A stretch of 64,000 nt of DNA, taken from positions 434,001 through 498,000 of the forward strand of contig NZ_JAUZQF010000004.1 in the NCBI RefSeq assembly GCF_030718205.1. Direction: 5' to 3'. A program made the position numbers and the translations under genes. Below, piece by piece: positions 15,878 through 26,403 of this stretch. This DNA is from Nonomuraea turcica. Its GTDB lineage: Bacteria > Actinomycetota > Actinomycetes > Streptosporangiales > Streptosporangiaceae. Under the pieces are notes generated by a model that was given only the letters and a program-made list of their open reading frames with translations, did not search any database and was not told the origin of the DNA. How positions within the stretch are numbered: position 1 is the first letter of the stretch; each line of letters begins with the position of its first letter.

Positions 15878-17490
15878 TACGTCTCCAAGAGGTGTTGCCT
15901 GCCGTGCCGTACGAACTCCTCCTCGATGCCCTTGGCGTCCGCGTCGGTCAGCGGACGCAGCCCGGCAGGCGTACGCCACCAGACCGGGTCGCCGGTACGC
16001 CAGCCCTCCCGGGCGAGAACCCGCTTGATGGCCTTGTGGGAGGGCGTCTGGGGCAGGTGATCAGAAACGCGGATATAGCAGGGTAAGGACTTGGCGCCCA
16101 GATCCCGCCGGGAGGCGAGGAACGCGGTGAACGCCTCCGGGTCGAAGTCCCCCTCCAGCACGAGCGCCGCCATGACCTGGTCGCCGGCCGCCGCATCAGG
16201 CACCGGGTACACGGCCGCCTCGACCACCCCGGCGAACTCCCGTAACGCGGCCTCAATAGGCGCTACGGCCAGGTTCTCGCCGTCCACGCGCAGCCGCTCG
16301 GTGCCGCGCCCGGCGAAGAACACGTACCCGTCCGCGTCCATGTACGCCAGGTCGCCCGACCAGAACGCGCCGTCCCTGACCCGCTCGGCGTCGGCGTCCG
16401 GGTCGTTGTAGTAACCCTCAAACAGGCCCAGCCCCGTCGTATTGACCAGCTCGCCGACCGCCTCGTCCGGGTTGAGCAGGCGGCCGTCCTCGACGCGGCC
16501 GGGCGGGCAGGGCCGCCCGGTGAAGGGGTCGAGGATCGCGACGCCTTCGGGCAGCCTGCCGAGGCAGCCGGGCGGGCCCGAGGGGTCGGGGCTGAGCGAG
16601 ATCGCCGTCTCCGTGGAGCCGAAGGCGTCGATCACCTGACACCCGAACCGTGCCCCGAACCGCCTGATCGCGACCGCGCTCCCCTCGTTCCCAAAGGCGA
16701 TCTTGAGCGGATTGTCGGCGTCGTCCGGGCGCTCGGGGGTGGCCAGGACGTAGGAGAGCGCCTTGCCGACGTAGTGCAGGTACGTGGCCCCGTACCGCCG
16801 CACGTCGGGCAGCAGCCCTGAGGCCGAGAAGCGCCGCCGCAGCGCCAGCGCCGCGCCCGACGCGACGGCGGGGGCGTAGGCGGCCATCAGGGCGCCGGAG
16901 TGGAACAGCGGCATCGAGCAGTAGACGACGTCCTCGGCCGTGAGCAGCGCCCCGAGGCTCGTCCCCGGCACGGCGATCTTCCGCTGGGTGATCCGCACGG
17001 CACGCGGGCGGCCGGAGGTGCCGGAGGTGAAGATCAGCATCACGAGGTCCCCAGGCGCCGGCGGTTCACCCGATCCAGCGGTGACGGCCTCTGCCGGCGA
17101 TCCGATGCCGGCCAGGGGCACGGCGTCCACGCCGCTCAGCGCCTCGGACACCAGCCGGGCCGCCTCCTCATGCGGGCTGTCCCACAGGAGCAGCTCGACG
17201 TCGGTGGTGCGGGCGTCGCGGACCAGCTCGTCAGGCGAGCGCGTGGGGTTCAGCGCCACGACCACGTGACCGTCCAGCGCCGCCCCGCCCAGCAGGAAGA
17301 CCAGCTCGGGAACGTTCTCACTCAGCACGCCCACGTGCAGCCCCCTGCCGCGCCCGGACAACCAGGCCCCGGCCGCCCGGCAGGCGGCGACGTGCGCGCG
17401 CCACGACCACACCGCGTCCTCGTACATCAGCCCAGGTCGATCGTCCTCGGCCCGTGCGAGAAGCAGGGCCGCGAGGGTGTTCGCGGTCAT
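15877..17490 (-). CDS. fadD17: Steroid-CoA ligase, FadD17-like
   Basis: A 537-residue acyl-adenylate-forming ligase. Motifs are FTSGTSGRPRAV (P-loop), DAFGSTETAISL, YYNDPDADAERVRDGAFWSG, SGDLAYMDADGY and a C-terminal catalytic Lys in PSHKAIKRVL. It matches mycobacterial FadD17, which activates C24 steroids with a five-carbon side chain, better than general long-chain ligases (YLHYVGKALSYVLATPE). The ATG at 17490 has GGAGG 5-9 bases upstream; the longer frame to 17643 crosses the promoter and is rejected. It is the first gene of the steroid operon, with a KstR-like operator 40 bp upstream. Confidence 0.9.
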   Translation of the reverse strand: MTANTLAALLLARAEDDRPGLMYEDAVWSWRAHVAACRAAGAWLSGRGRGLHVGVLSENVPELVFLLGGAALDGHVVVALNPTRSPDELVRDARTTDVELLLWDSPHEEAARLVSEALSGVDAVPLAGIGSPAEAVTAGSGEPPAPGDLVMLIFTSGTSGRPRAVRITQRKIAVPGTSLGALLTAEDVVYCSMPLFHSGALMAAYAPAVASGAALALRRRFSASGLLPDVRRYGATYLHYVGKALSYVLATPERPDDADNPLKIAFGNEGSAVAIRRFGARFGCQVIDAFGSTETAISLSPDPSGPPGCLGRLPEGVAILDPFTGRPCPPGRVEDGRLLNPDEAVGELVNTTGLGLFEGYYNDPDADAERVRDGAFWSGDLAYMDADGYVFFAGRGTERLRVDGENLAVAPIEAALREFAGVVEAAVYPVPDAAAGDQVMAALVLEGDFDPEAFTAFLASRRDLGAKSLPCYIRVSDHLPQTPSHKAIKRVLAREGWRTGDPVWWRTPAGLRPLTDADAKGIEEEFVRHGRQHLLET

Positions 17491-17529
17491 GCCGCCTCCA
17501 CCAAGCGCTCGGTCAGCCGAATCGCAAAC

Positions 17530-17543
17530 TAGAACAGATTCTA
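17530..17543. promoter_or_regulatory. KstR-like operator before fadD17
   Basis: TAGAACAGATTCTA is a perfect palindrome in its outer five bases and matches the KstR consensus T-N2-AAC-N2-GTT-N2-A with one change (ATT for GTT). It lies 40-53 bp upstream of fadD17, next to TAATAT, a plausible -10. Confidence 0.7.
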
Positions 17544-17663
17544 ATATCTGTCCAGAGGCCGTCCATACCGATAACTCTGGATACCTCCCTGTAACGCGGT
17601 AGACATGGCCCGACATGGCTCGTTTGTGACTGGCGAGTAACAAGCCGCCGTTTCAATAAATCA

Positions 17664-17677
17664 GATAACGTGTTCTT
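17664..17677. promoter_or_regulatory. Second KstR-like operator, next to the TetR gene
   Basis: The core AACGTGTT (17667-17674) keeps the AAC-N2-GTT spacing of the KstR box; read on the other strand it is AAGAACACGTTATC. The two outer consensus bases differ. It ends just where the longer TetR frame begins and 57 bp before the preferred start, suiting autoregulation. Confidence 0.5.
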
Positions 17678-17734
17678 ATGCGTACCTCGCATGACACCAT
17701 CGCCACGCCCTCCTCGAGCGGCACTGAGGAGACC

Positions 17735-18331
17735 ATGGAAAGTGAGCCCCAGCCGGGCGGGCACAGCGTCCGCACGCGCAGCCAGCACCAGCGCCGCAAG
17801 CGCATCGTCCAGGCCGCGGCCGCCCTGGCCTCGCGCGGCGGGGTCGAGGCCATGCAGATGCGCACGGTGGCCGAGCGCGCGGGCGTCGCCCTTGGCACGC
17901 TCTATCGATACTTTCCCTCGAAGATGGACCTGGTCGTGGCGGTGGTCGGCGAGGAGATCGACCTCCTGGAGAGCAGCATCGAGCGCCGGCCGCCGGGAGC
18001 CTCCACGCCGTCGAGCCGCGCGGTGGACGTGCTGATGCGGGCCACCCGCGGTCTGATGCGCGAGCCCGAGCTGGCCGACGCCCTCATCCGCTCCCTGATC
18101 ATGGCGGAGGTGCAGACGCCGTTCGGCGACCGCATGACCGGATTGTTGCTGCGGGTCTCAGCCGAGGGGCTGACGCTCGAGCAGGCGAGCGAGGAGCAGC
18201 GCGACCTGGCGGGGTCGCTGGCCAGCGTGTGGGTGCAGGAACTGCTGGAGATGCTGCGCGGCCGCCGCACCTATGACCAGATCCAGCGCCGCATCGAAAC
18301 CGCCGCCGCCCGGCTGCTGGCCGACATCTGA
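17735..18331 (+). CDS. kstR: TetR-family regulator, KstR-like
   Basis: A 198-residue TetR repressor. The N-terminal DNA-binding domain (RRKRIVQAAAALASRGG, then QMRTVAERAGVALGTLYRYF) is almost that of mycobacterial KstR, the repressor of cholesterol catabolism that responds to steroid-CoA thioesters. The length also agrees (about 200). I prefer ATG 17735 (GAGGAG just upstream) over 17678, which has no ribosome binding site and overlaps an operator. It is divergent from the fadD17 operon, with KstR-like boxes between them and further boxes elsewhere in the window. Confidence 0.82.
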   Translation: MESEPQPGGHSVRTRSQHQRRKRIVQAAAALASRGGVEAMQMRTVAERAGVALGTLYRYFPSKMDLVVAVVGEEIDLLESSIERRPPGASTPSSRAVDVLMRATRGLMREPELADALIRSLIMAEVQTPFGDRMTGLLLRVSAEGLTLEQASEEQRDLAGSLASVWVQELLEMLRGRRTYDQIQRRIETAAARLLADI

Positions 18332-18385
18332 CCATCAGGAGTCGGCCCCAGAGTCCGTCACCTGCTCCGCTCCCGGCGCGTCCGA

Positions 18386-19609
18386 TCACCGGATGGCGCC
18401 CAGATTCACGATCACCTGCTTGCCGTCCCGGCCGTACCAGAACAGCCCGCGCGCCCGGTAGTCCAGCGTCGCCGTGGGCATCCCCTGCTTGGCCGGCCGC
18501 AGCCCGAGATCGCCGCCCCGGCCCGTGGTCAGGTCGTACAGCACCTGGCCACGCAGCTCGCCTCCCTTGCCGCTCTGGAGCAGGGCGAGGAAGCGATCAA
18601 ACGCCGGTGGGAAGATGTCTGGTATGCCGGGCAGGTCGCGGGTGCCGCCCTCGCGGCCCACCAGGGCGCCGTCCTTCACGCACCAGCTGATCCCGCACGA
18701 GGCGAACGGCTCGACGGGGGCCTTGCTGCGCTTGCCCGTCTCGATGTTGAGCAGGTCGCCGTAGATCACCTGCTTGTTGATCCCCTGCTTGTGGTTCTGG
18801 CGCGGGGTGGCGGCCCAGGGCCAGCCGATCAGCGTGTACCCGGATGTGCCGGGCAGCAGCCGGGGCTTGCCGCCCGACAGCGGCATCTCGAAGACGCCGC
18901 CCTTGCCCCACAGCGTCCACACTGCCTTGTCGCCGACGATCTCCAGGTCGATGCCGCCGTAGCCGGGCACGCCCTCGAACGTGGTCAGCCTGCGCTGCGT
19001 GCCGCCGGCGCGGGGCGCGGTCCAGATGTCCACGATCCGCTTGCGCTCCTGCTTGCGCACCGTCCACCAGTACAGCCGATCGCGGTCGGCCTGCACGAAC
19101 GACGCGGTGACGACGGTCTTGGGCGGCGGCGTGACCGGGACGAGCAGCCGCCCCGTCCGTGCCTCGACGTCGTAGGCCCACAGGCCGTCCATCTTGTCGG
19201 CATGGCCGTCCCTCTCCGTACGGACCAGCACGGTGTGGTCGTCGAGAAACACCTCCGGCCTGAACGGCCTGCCGTTCGGCAGCCTCGCGGGCACGACGTG
19301 CACGGCGTCGGGCCAGACTTCCTCGATCGGCGGGTACGTCGGGTCCGCCTCCTGGACCGGCGCCTTGGTGGTGGCGACGGCGGGCGGGGGCGTCGCCGCC
19401 GGTGTTCCTCTCGCAGCGTCGATCGCAAACGGCGCGCCGGCGGTCAGCAGGACCACGGCCGCCGCGGCGGCGAACCCCGCCGCGCCATGCCGTCGGCGCC
19501 TGCGGTGCCCTTCCTCGACGCGCGCCAGCAGGTCGTCGGCGGGGCGGGGGGCGTGGCGGGCCGCGGCGGCGAGTTCGGCGGCCAGGGACATCTCCAGGTC
19601 GTTGGTCAC
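18386..19609 (-). CDS. Membrane-anchored partner of SigE-family sigma factor
   Basis: A 407-residue protein. A roughly 40-residue cytoplasmic N-terminus (MTNDLEMSLAAELAAAARHA...DDLLARVEEGHRRRRRHG) is followed by one membrane segment (AAGFAAAAAVVLLTAGAPFA), a Pro/Thr-rich linker and an external domain of short beta repeats (LWAYDVEARTGRLLVP, RLYWWTVRKQE, GVFEMPLSGGKPRLLPG) resembling a beta-propeller. Its GTG overlaps the sigma stop (GTGA). The layout suggests an anti-sigma-like sensor, although no zinc-binding anti-sigma motif (HxxxCxxC) is present, so this role is inferred. It is convergent with kstR. Confidence 0.7.
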   Translation of the reverse strand: MTNDLEMSLAAELAAAARHAPRPADDLLARVEEGHRRRRRHGAAGFAAAAAVVLLTAGAPFAIDAARGTPAATPPPAVATTKAPVQEADPTYPPIEEVWPDAVHVVPARLPNGRPFRPEVFLDDHTVLVRTERDGHADKMDGLWAYDVEARTGRLLVPVTPPPKTVVTASFVQADRDRLYWWTVRKQERKRIVDIWTAPRAGGTQRRLTTFEGVPGYGGIDLEIVGDKAVWTLWGKGGVFEMPLSGGKPRLLPGTSGYTLIGWPWAATPRQNHKQGINKQVIYGDLLNIETGKRSKAPVEPFASCGISWCVKDGALVGREGGTRDLPGIPDIFPPAFDRFLALLQSGKGGELRGQVLYDLTTGRGGDLGLRPAKQGMPTATLDYRARGLFWYGRDGKQVIVNLGAIR

Positions 19610-20118
19610 GTGACGTACCCCATCTTCTCCACGATTCCGGGAAGGTCGCCGCGGAGTTTGTCCAGGGCGCGGGAGGCCTGGCTGCGTACGGTCCCGCGGG
19701 AGACGCCGAGGACGTCCGCGATCTCGGCGTCCGTCAACTGCTCGTAGTACCGCAGCACGAGCACGGCACGCTGACGGCGCGGCAGCTTGGACAGCACCTC
19801 CCAGAGGCCGGAGCCCTCGTAAGCGACATCCTCATAGGTGCTCTCGGGTGGCGTGGCCGTGATGTGCTCGCGCCTGCGCACCCGCCAGGAATTGATGTGC
19901 AGGCGCGTCATCGTCGTCCGGACGTAGCCGTCCAGCGCGTTCTTCCTGCGCACCCGTGACCACGAGCCCCGCAGCCGGACCAGGGCCTCCTGCACCAGGT
20001 CGGCCGCGTCGTGCGGGTTGCCCGTCAGTACGTAGCCGTAGCGGAGCAATCCATCTACGCGTTCGGCCACGAACTGCTCGAACAGCGGATCTTCCTGCAC
20101 GTCTGCATCCTCCTCCAT
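19606..20118 (-). CDS. SigE-family RNA polymerase sigma factor
   Basis: A 170-residue actinobacterial SigE-family ECF sigma factor (about 170 residues is typical). Region 2 is FEQFVAERVDGLLRYGYVLT...AADLVQEALVRL. Region 4 is LSKLPRRQRAVLVLRYYEQL, then DAEIADVLGVSRGTVRSQAS. The gene is translationally coupled to the membrane protein at 18386-19609, which probably controls it. The ATG at 20118 starts the run MEEDADVQEDPLFEQF; the true start could be slightly internal. Confidence 0.9.
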   Translation of the reverse strand: MEEDADVQEDPLFEQFVAERVDGLLRYGYVLTGNPHDAADLVQEALVRLRGSWSRVRRKNALDGYVRTTMTRLHINSWRVRRREHITATPPESTYEDVAYEGSGLWEVLSKLPRRQRAVLVLRYYEQLTDAEIADVLGVSRGTVRSQASRALDKLRGDLPGIVEKMGYVT

Positions 20119-20195
20119 CCCGACCTAGACGGAACGGAGACGGCAAGTGTTGCATCCGACAGGGGAGCACCGCCGGCCGGGCGCCTGAACAGGCA

Positions 20196-21179
20196 CTACT
20201 CAAGCGCGCGGAACGTACGGCGGTAGGCGTGGGGAGAGACGCCGAGGGCCGCCTGGAGGTGTTGCCTGAGCGAGGCCGCGGTGCCGAAGCCGGCGCGGTC
20301 GGCGATGCGGTCCACGGGCAGGTCGCTGCTCTCCAGCAGGTGCCTGGCCAGCGCGATGCGCTGCTGCGTCAGCCACTGCCCTGGGCTCATCCCGACCTCC
20401 TGCCGGAAGTGCCTGGTGAACGTCCGCCGGCTCATGCCCGCGTGCCCGGCCAGATCGTCGAGCCGGAGCGGGGCGCCCAGGCGTTCCATGGCCCAGGCCC
20501 TGGTGGGGGCGATGCCGGCGCCGTACGAATCGGGCACGGGCTGCTCGACGTACTGGGCTTGGCCACCGTCGCGCCATGGCGGGACCACGCACAACCTGGC
20601 GACCTGGTTGGCGATCTCGCTGCCATGATCGCGGCGGACGAGATGCAGGCAGAGGTCCACGCCGGCCGACGCCCCGGCTGAGGTGAGCACGTCGCCGTCG
20701 TCCACGAACAGCACGTCCGCATCCATCCGCACCTGGGGGAACAGCGTGGCGAACCGCTCGGCGTGCCGCCAGTGCGTGGTGGCCGGGCGTCCGTCGAGCA
20801 GGCCGGCGGCGGCCAGCACGTACGTGCCGATGCAGATGGACACCACCCGCGTGCCCGGCCGTATCCCGGCCAGCGCCTCGGCCAGCCCGGCCGGCAGTGA
20901 CTCCCTGTCGGTGATCTCCGCGTACCACTCGGCCGCGGGCACCACCACCGTGTCGGCGCCGGCCAGCGCGCCCGCGTCGTGCTCGACGGCGAGGGAGTAG
21001 TCGGCGGCCGTGGCGACGGGCTTGCCGTCGATCGTGCACGTGAGGACCTCGTAGAGCGGTTCGCCACTGGCTCCCCTGGCCACGCAGAAGATCCGGGACG
21101 GCACGCTCAGCTCGAACGGGATCACGCCGTCAACGGCAAGGACGACCACACGATGCATGGCCCGATTTTTACACATCAT
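20196..21179 (-). CDS. GlxA-family AraC-type transcriptional regulator
   Basis: A roughly 320-residue regulator with an N-terminal DJ-1/PfpI-like domain (VVVLAVDGVIPFELSVPSRI; ICIGTYVLAAAGLLDGRPAT) and a C-terminal AraC double helix-turn-helix (LAGHAGMSRRTFTRHFRQEV; DRIADRAGFGTAASLRQHLQ). ATGs at 21179, 21176 and 21158 are possible; AAAGG at about 21182-21186 best serves 21176. It is divergent from the quinone-oxidoreductase-like gene with only about 50 bp between, so it probably regulates that gene and itself. The signal is unknown. Confidence 0.88.
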   Translation of the reverse strand: MMCKNRAMHRVVVLAVDGVIPFELSVPSRIFCVARGASGEPLYEVLTCTIDGKPVATAADYSLAVEHDAGALAGADTVVVPAAEWYAEITDRESLPAGLAEALAGIRPGTRVVSICIGTYVLAAAGLLDGRPATTHWRHAERFATLFPQVRMDADVLFVDDGDVLTSAGASAGVDLCLHLVRRDHGSEIANQVARLCVVPPWRDGGQAQYVEQPVPDSYGAGIAPTRAWAMERLGAPLRLDDLAGHAGMSRRTFTRHFRQEVGMSPGQWLTQQRIALARHLLESSDLPVDRIADRAGFGTAASLRQHLQAALGVSPHAYRRTFRALE

Positions 21180-21229
21180 GACCTTTGGGCCACTCGCGGG
21201 CGGACTACGTGCAGAGCAGGCTGGACGGC

Positions 21230-22177
21230 ATGAAGATGAAGGCGATCAGCCAGGACGCCCTGGGCGGCCCGGAAGTGCTGAAGATGGTCGAGGTGGACCG
21301 GCCGGAGCCGGGCCCGACCGAGGTCCTGGTGCGAGTGGAGGCGGCCGGGCTCAACCCGACCGACTGGAAGACCCGCGAGAGCGGCGGCCTGCTGAGCACA
21401 CCGCCGCCGTTCATACTCGGCTACGACGTCTCGGGCGTGGTGGAGGCGTCGGGGATCGGGCAGGCGCTCTACAAGCCCGGCGACGAGGTGTTCGGCATGC
21501 TGCAATACCCGGACGGGCACGGCGCCTTCGCCGAGTACGTGACCGCGCCGTCCCGGCACTTCGTCCGCAAGCCGGCCACCCTCGACCACGTGCAGGCGGC
21601 CGCGATCCCGCTGGCCGCGCTGACCGCGTACCAGGGACTCGTGGACGTGGCCGGGCTGAAAGGTGGCCAGCGGGTGCTCATTCACGCCGCGGCCGGCGGT
21701 GTGGGGCATCTGGCGGTGCAGATCGCCAAGGCCCGCGGGGCGTACGTGATCGGCACGGCCAGCGCCGCCAAGCACGACTTCGTGCGAGGCCTCGGCGCCG
21801 ACGAGCTCATTGACTACCGGACCGAGGACTTCTCGGAGATCGTGCGGGACGTGGACGTGGTGCTCGACACGATCTGCGGCGACTACGGGCCGCGCTCGCT
21901 GCGCACCATGCGCAAGGGCGGCACGATCGTCTCGCTCGCGCTCTCGTTGTTCGACCGGGGTGTGCACGACGTGGCGAAGGATCTCGGCCTGCGCTCGGAG
22001 ACCATGCTGGTGGAGCCGGATCAGGCCGGGATGCGGGCGATCGCGGCGCTGGTCGAGGCCGGTCGGCTGCGGGTGGAGGTGGCGGCCGCGCTGCCGCTGG
22101 CGGATGCCGCCAAGGCGCACGAGCTCGGCGAGACCAACCGCACCACCGGCAAGATCGTCCTCACGGTCCCCCACTGA
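21230..22177 (+). CDS. NADP-dependent quinone oxidoreductase-like enzyme (MDR superfamily)
   Basis: A 315-residue zinc-independent medium-chain reductase. The GroES-like N-terminus (EVLVRVEAAGLNPTDWKTRE) lacks catalytic zinc ligands. The nucleotide-binding motif is VLIHAAAGGVGHLAVQIAKA (about residues 145-164). These enzymes reduce quinones or enones with NADPH. I start at ATG 21230 (conserved MKMKAISQ); an upstream start at 21185 adds 15 unconserved residues. It is divergent from the GlxA-type regulator and followed by a strong hairpin terminator. Confidence 0.88.
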   Translation: MKMKAISQDALGGPEVLKMVEVDRPEPGPTEVLVRVEAAGLNPTDWKTRESGGLLSTPPPFILGYDVSGVVEASGIGQALYKPGDEVFGMLQYPDGHGAFAEYVTAPSRHFVRKPATLDHVQAAAIPLAALTAYQGLVDVAGLKGGQRVLIHAAAGGVGHLAVQIAKARGAYVIGTASAAKHDFVRGLGADELIDYRTEDFSEIVRDVDVVLDTICGDYGPRSLRTMRKGGTIVSLALSLFDRGVHDVAKDLGLRSETMLVEPDQAGMRAIAALVEAGRLRVEVAAALPLADAAKAHELGETNRTTGKIVLTVPH

Positions 22178-22185
22178 CTACGAGG

Positions 22186-22226
22186 TTCCGTGGCGTCCCC
22201 GTCCCTCGCGCGGGGACGCCACGGAA
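22186..22226 (+). terminator. Strong hairpin terminator after the MDR gene
   Basis: A perfect 16-bp stem (arms 22186-22201 and 22211-22226) closes a 9-base loop (TCCCTCGCG), starting 8 bases after the stop codon. There is no U-tract, which is common for terminators in high-GC actinobacteria. The region 22227-22420 that follows holds no gene. Confidence 0.85.
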
Positions 22227-22420
22227 GATCCTCGGCCTCACGGACGGCTCGCCTCACGGCCTCCCCCGAGACGCCCCCGCGGCTCCCGGAGGAGGCCGTG
22301 CTCCCGGCGATCCGTTTTCATGGTGATTTCTTTGCCTTCCGTTACAGGGATCGCCTCAATTGACCGGGCGGAGGGGAAAAAGTCATCGGTCTGTCGGTGC
22401 CGAGGTCTATACAGGGAGGT

Positions 22421-24573
<2,153 letters not shown>

Positions 24574-24606
24574 TCACTAATTCGGCGCCTTTCGATCGGG
24601 GGATGG

Positions 24607-25644
24607 ATGAAGAGCAGACGCAGGCCGTACGCGCAGCAGCGCCCGCAGGACCTCGGCGGCGGGGTGTGGAGCGTGCCGGTGCCGATCCCCGGCAACCCGC
24701 TCGGTTACACGCTCGTCTACGCCATCGAGTCGCCCAAGGGGCCGGTGCTGGTCGACGCCGGGTGGAACCATCCGGAGGCGTGGGAGGCGCTCAGCGGCGG
24801 CCTGGCGACGCTCGGAATCGACGTGCGCACGGTGAGCGGGGTGGTCGTCACCCATTTCCATCCCGACCACGCCGGGCTCGCCGGGCAGGTCAGGGAGACG
24901 TCCGGCGCCTGGATCGCCCTGCACGAGAGCGACGCGGCACTGGTCAGGCTCATGCACGAGCTGGCCGAGAGCGAGCACGCGAGCTTCCAGTCCGACATGC
25001 TCAGGCGGGCGGGCGCCGACCCGGGCGAGGTCCAGGAGGCGGTGAGCCGGCCGACGCCCCCTGCCCTGCCCGACCGCGAGCTCCGTGACGGTGACCTGGT
25101 CGACCTGCCGGGGCGCAAGCTACGGGCCGTGCACACCCCTGGCCACACCCCCGGGCACATCTGCCTGCACCTGGAGGACGCCGACCGGCTGTTCACCGGT
25201 GACCACGTCCTCCCCGACATCACCCCCCACGTCGGCATTTATCCCTTTGACCGTGATGATGTCGATCCTTTGGGTGATTTCCTGGAGTCCTTGGACCGGG
25301 TCGGCGAGCTGGGCCCGCTCGACGCATTGCCCGCCCATGAGTGGATATTTCAGGATGTGGCCGCACGCGCCGCCGAGATCCGCCACCATCACGAGGAGAA
25401 GCTCGCACGGCTGCGCGCCCTCCTGGTCCAGCGGCCGGAGCCGCTGACCATTTGGGAGGTCGCCGCGATGATGACGTGGAACAGACCGTGGGGCGAGTTG
25501 TCCCCCATGCTGCGAGGCATGGCGGCCGGCGAGGCCGCGGCGCACCTGCGCACCCTGGAGGCCAGGGGCGGAGTGCGGCGGATCTCGCGGAGCTCGGGGG
25601 TCGATGGGGTCGATCCAGTCCGTTTCCAGGCTCTAGACTCATAG
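24607..25644 (+). CDS. Metallo-beta-lactamase-fold hydrolase
   Basis: A 345-residue MBL-fold protein. The dinuclear metal motif is THFHPDHAG (about residues 82-90), with further ligands in HTPGHTPGH and GDHVLPD and the late PAHEW. It is related in layout to the second MBL protein at 62062-63096, which shares VPVPIPxNPLxYxLVYA. Glyoxalase-II-like thioester hydrolysis is a reasonable guess given the position right after fadA5, but the substrate is unknown. The ATG at 24607 follows GGGGGATGG. Its last codons run into the palindromic operator of the GntR gene. Confidence 0.85.
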   Translation: MKSRRRPYAQQRPQDLGGGVWSVPVPIPGNPLGYTLVYAIESPKGPVLVDAGWNHPEAWEALSGGLATLGIDVRTVSGVVVTHFHPDHAGLAGQVRETSGAWIALHESDAALVRLMHELAESEHASFQSDMLRRAGADPGEVQEAVSRPTPPALPDRELRDGDLVDLPGRKLRAVHTPGHTPGHICLHLEDADRLFTGDHVLPDITPHVGIYPFDRDDVDPLGDFLESLDRVGELGPLDALPAHEWIFQDVAARAAEIRHHHEEKLARLRALLVQRPEPLTIWEVAAMMTWNRPWGELSPMLRGMAAGEAAAHLRTLEARGGVRRISRSSGVDGVDPVRFQALDS

Positions 25645-25658
25645 ACATCCGATGTCTA
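25642..25658. promoter_or_regulatory. 17-bp perfect palindrome, GntR operator
   Basis: TAGACATC-C-GATGTCTA is a perfect 8-1-8 palindrome overlapping the stop of the MBL gene and ending 11 bp before the GntR start. Size and place suit an autoregulatory FadR-type operator. The same sequence, 15/17, recurs before the fucose operon (37694-37710). Confidence 0.8.
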
Positions 25659-25669
25659 GGGAGAAGAGT

Positions 25670-26350
25670 GTGGCGGTCACCGACGCAGCCATCGACAAGA
25701 TCAAGCAGATGATCGTCTCCGGGGAGCTGGCCCCGGGCGACCGGCTGCCGAAGGAGGCCGACCTGGCCGAGCGGCTCGGCCTTTCGCGTAACTCGCTGCG
25801 CGAGGCCGTGCGCGCGCTGTCCCTGATCAACGTGCTGGACGTGCGCCAGGGCGACGGCACCTACGTCACCAGCCTGGAGCCGCGGCTGCTCCTCGACACC
25901 ATGTCGTTCGTGCTCGACCTGCACCGCGACGACACGGTGCTGCAGTTCTTCGAGGTCCGCCGCATCCTGGAGCCGGCCGCGACGGCGATGGCGACCAAGC
26001 TGATGGGCGACGAGGAGATCGACGAGCTGCGGGTGATCCTGGAGGCGCTGCCTGCCGAGCCCACCGTCGAGGAGCTCGTGGCCAACGACCTGCGCTTCCA
26101 CCAGCGGATCGCACAGGGGTCGGGCAACAGCGTGCTTTGCTCGTTCATCGAGAGCCTGTCAGGTCCGACCACTCGGGCCAGGATCTGGCGGGGCCTCACC
26201 CAGGAGGGCGCGATGGACAAGACGCGTGAGCAGCACACCGCGATCTACGAGGCCATCGCGGCCCGCCAGGCCGACGTCGCCCGCTCCTGGGCGACCGTGC
26301 ACGTGGCAGGCGTGGAGTCGTGGCTGCGCAAGGCGCTGGAGCTGGATTGA
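25670..26350 (+). CDS. FadR-subfamily GntR regulator, likely fucose-operon repressor
   Basis: A 226-residue regulator. An N-terminal winged helix (KIKQMIVSGELAPGDRLPKE; LGLSRNSLREAVRALSLINV) is followed by an all-helical FCD ligand domain with metal-type residues (NDLRFHQRIAQ, REQHTAIYEAI, ATVHVAG). I choose GTG 25670 because GGGAG (25659-25663) is correctly spaced; ATG 25652 would lie inside the operator palindrome. FadR-type regulators commonly bind sugar acids. The operator copy before the fucose operon is the evidence for its target; the ligand would be L-fuconate or a later intermediate, which is inference. Confidence 0.85.
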   Translation: MAVTDAAIDKIKQMIVSGELAPGDRLPKEADLAERLGLSRNSLREAVRALSLINVLDVRQGDGTYVTSLEPRLLLDTMSFVLDLHRDDTVLQFFEVRRILEPAATAMATKLMGDEEIDELRVILEALPAEPTVEELVANDLRFHQRIAQGSGNSVLCSFIESLSGPTTRARIWRGLTQEGAMDKTREQHTAIYEAIAARQADVARSWATVHVAGVESWLRKALELD

Positions 26351-26403
26351 TCATCGCGTTCGCCTCATGGTGAGGGAGAGTGACGGCGGGTAGAACACAG
26401 GGC

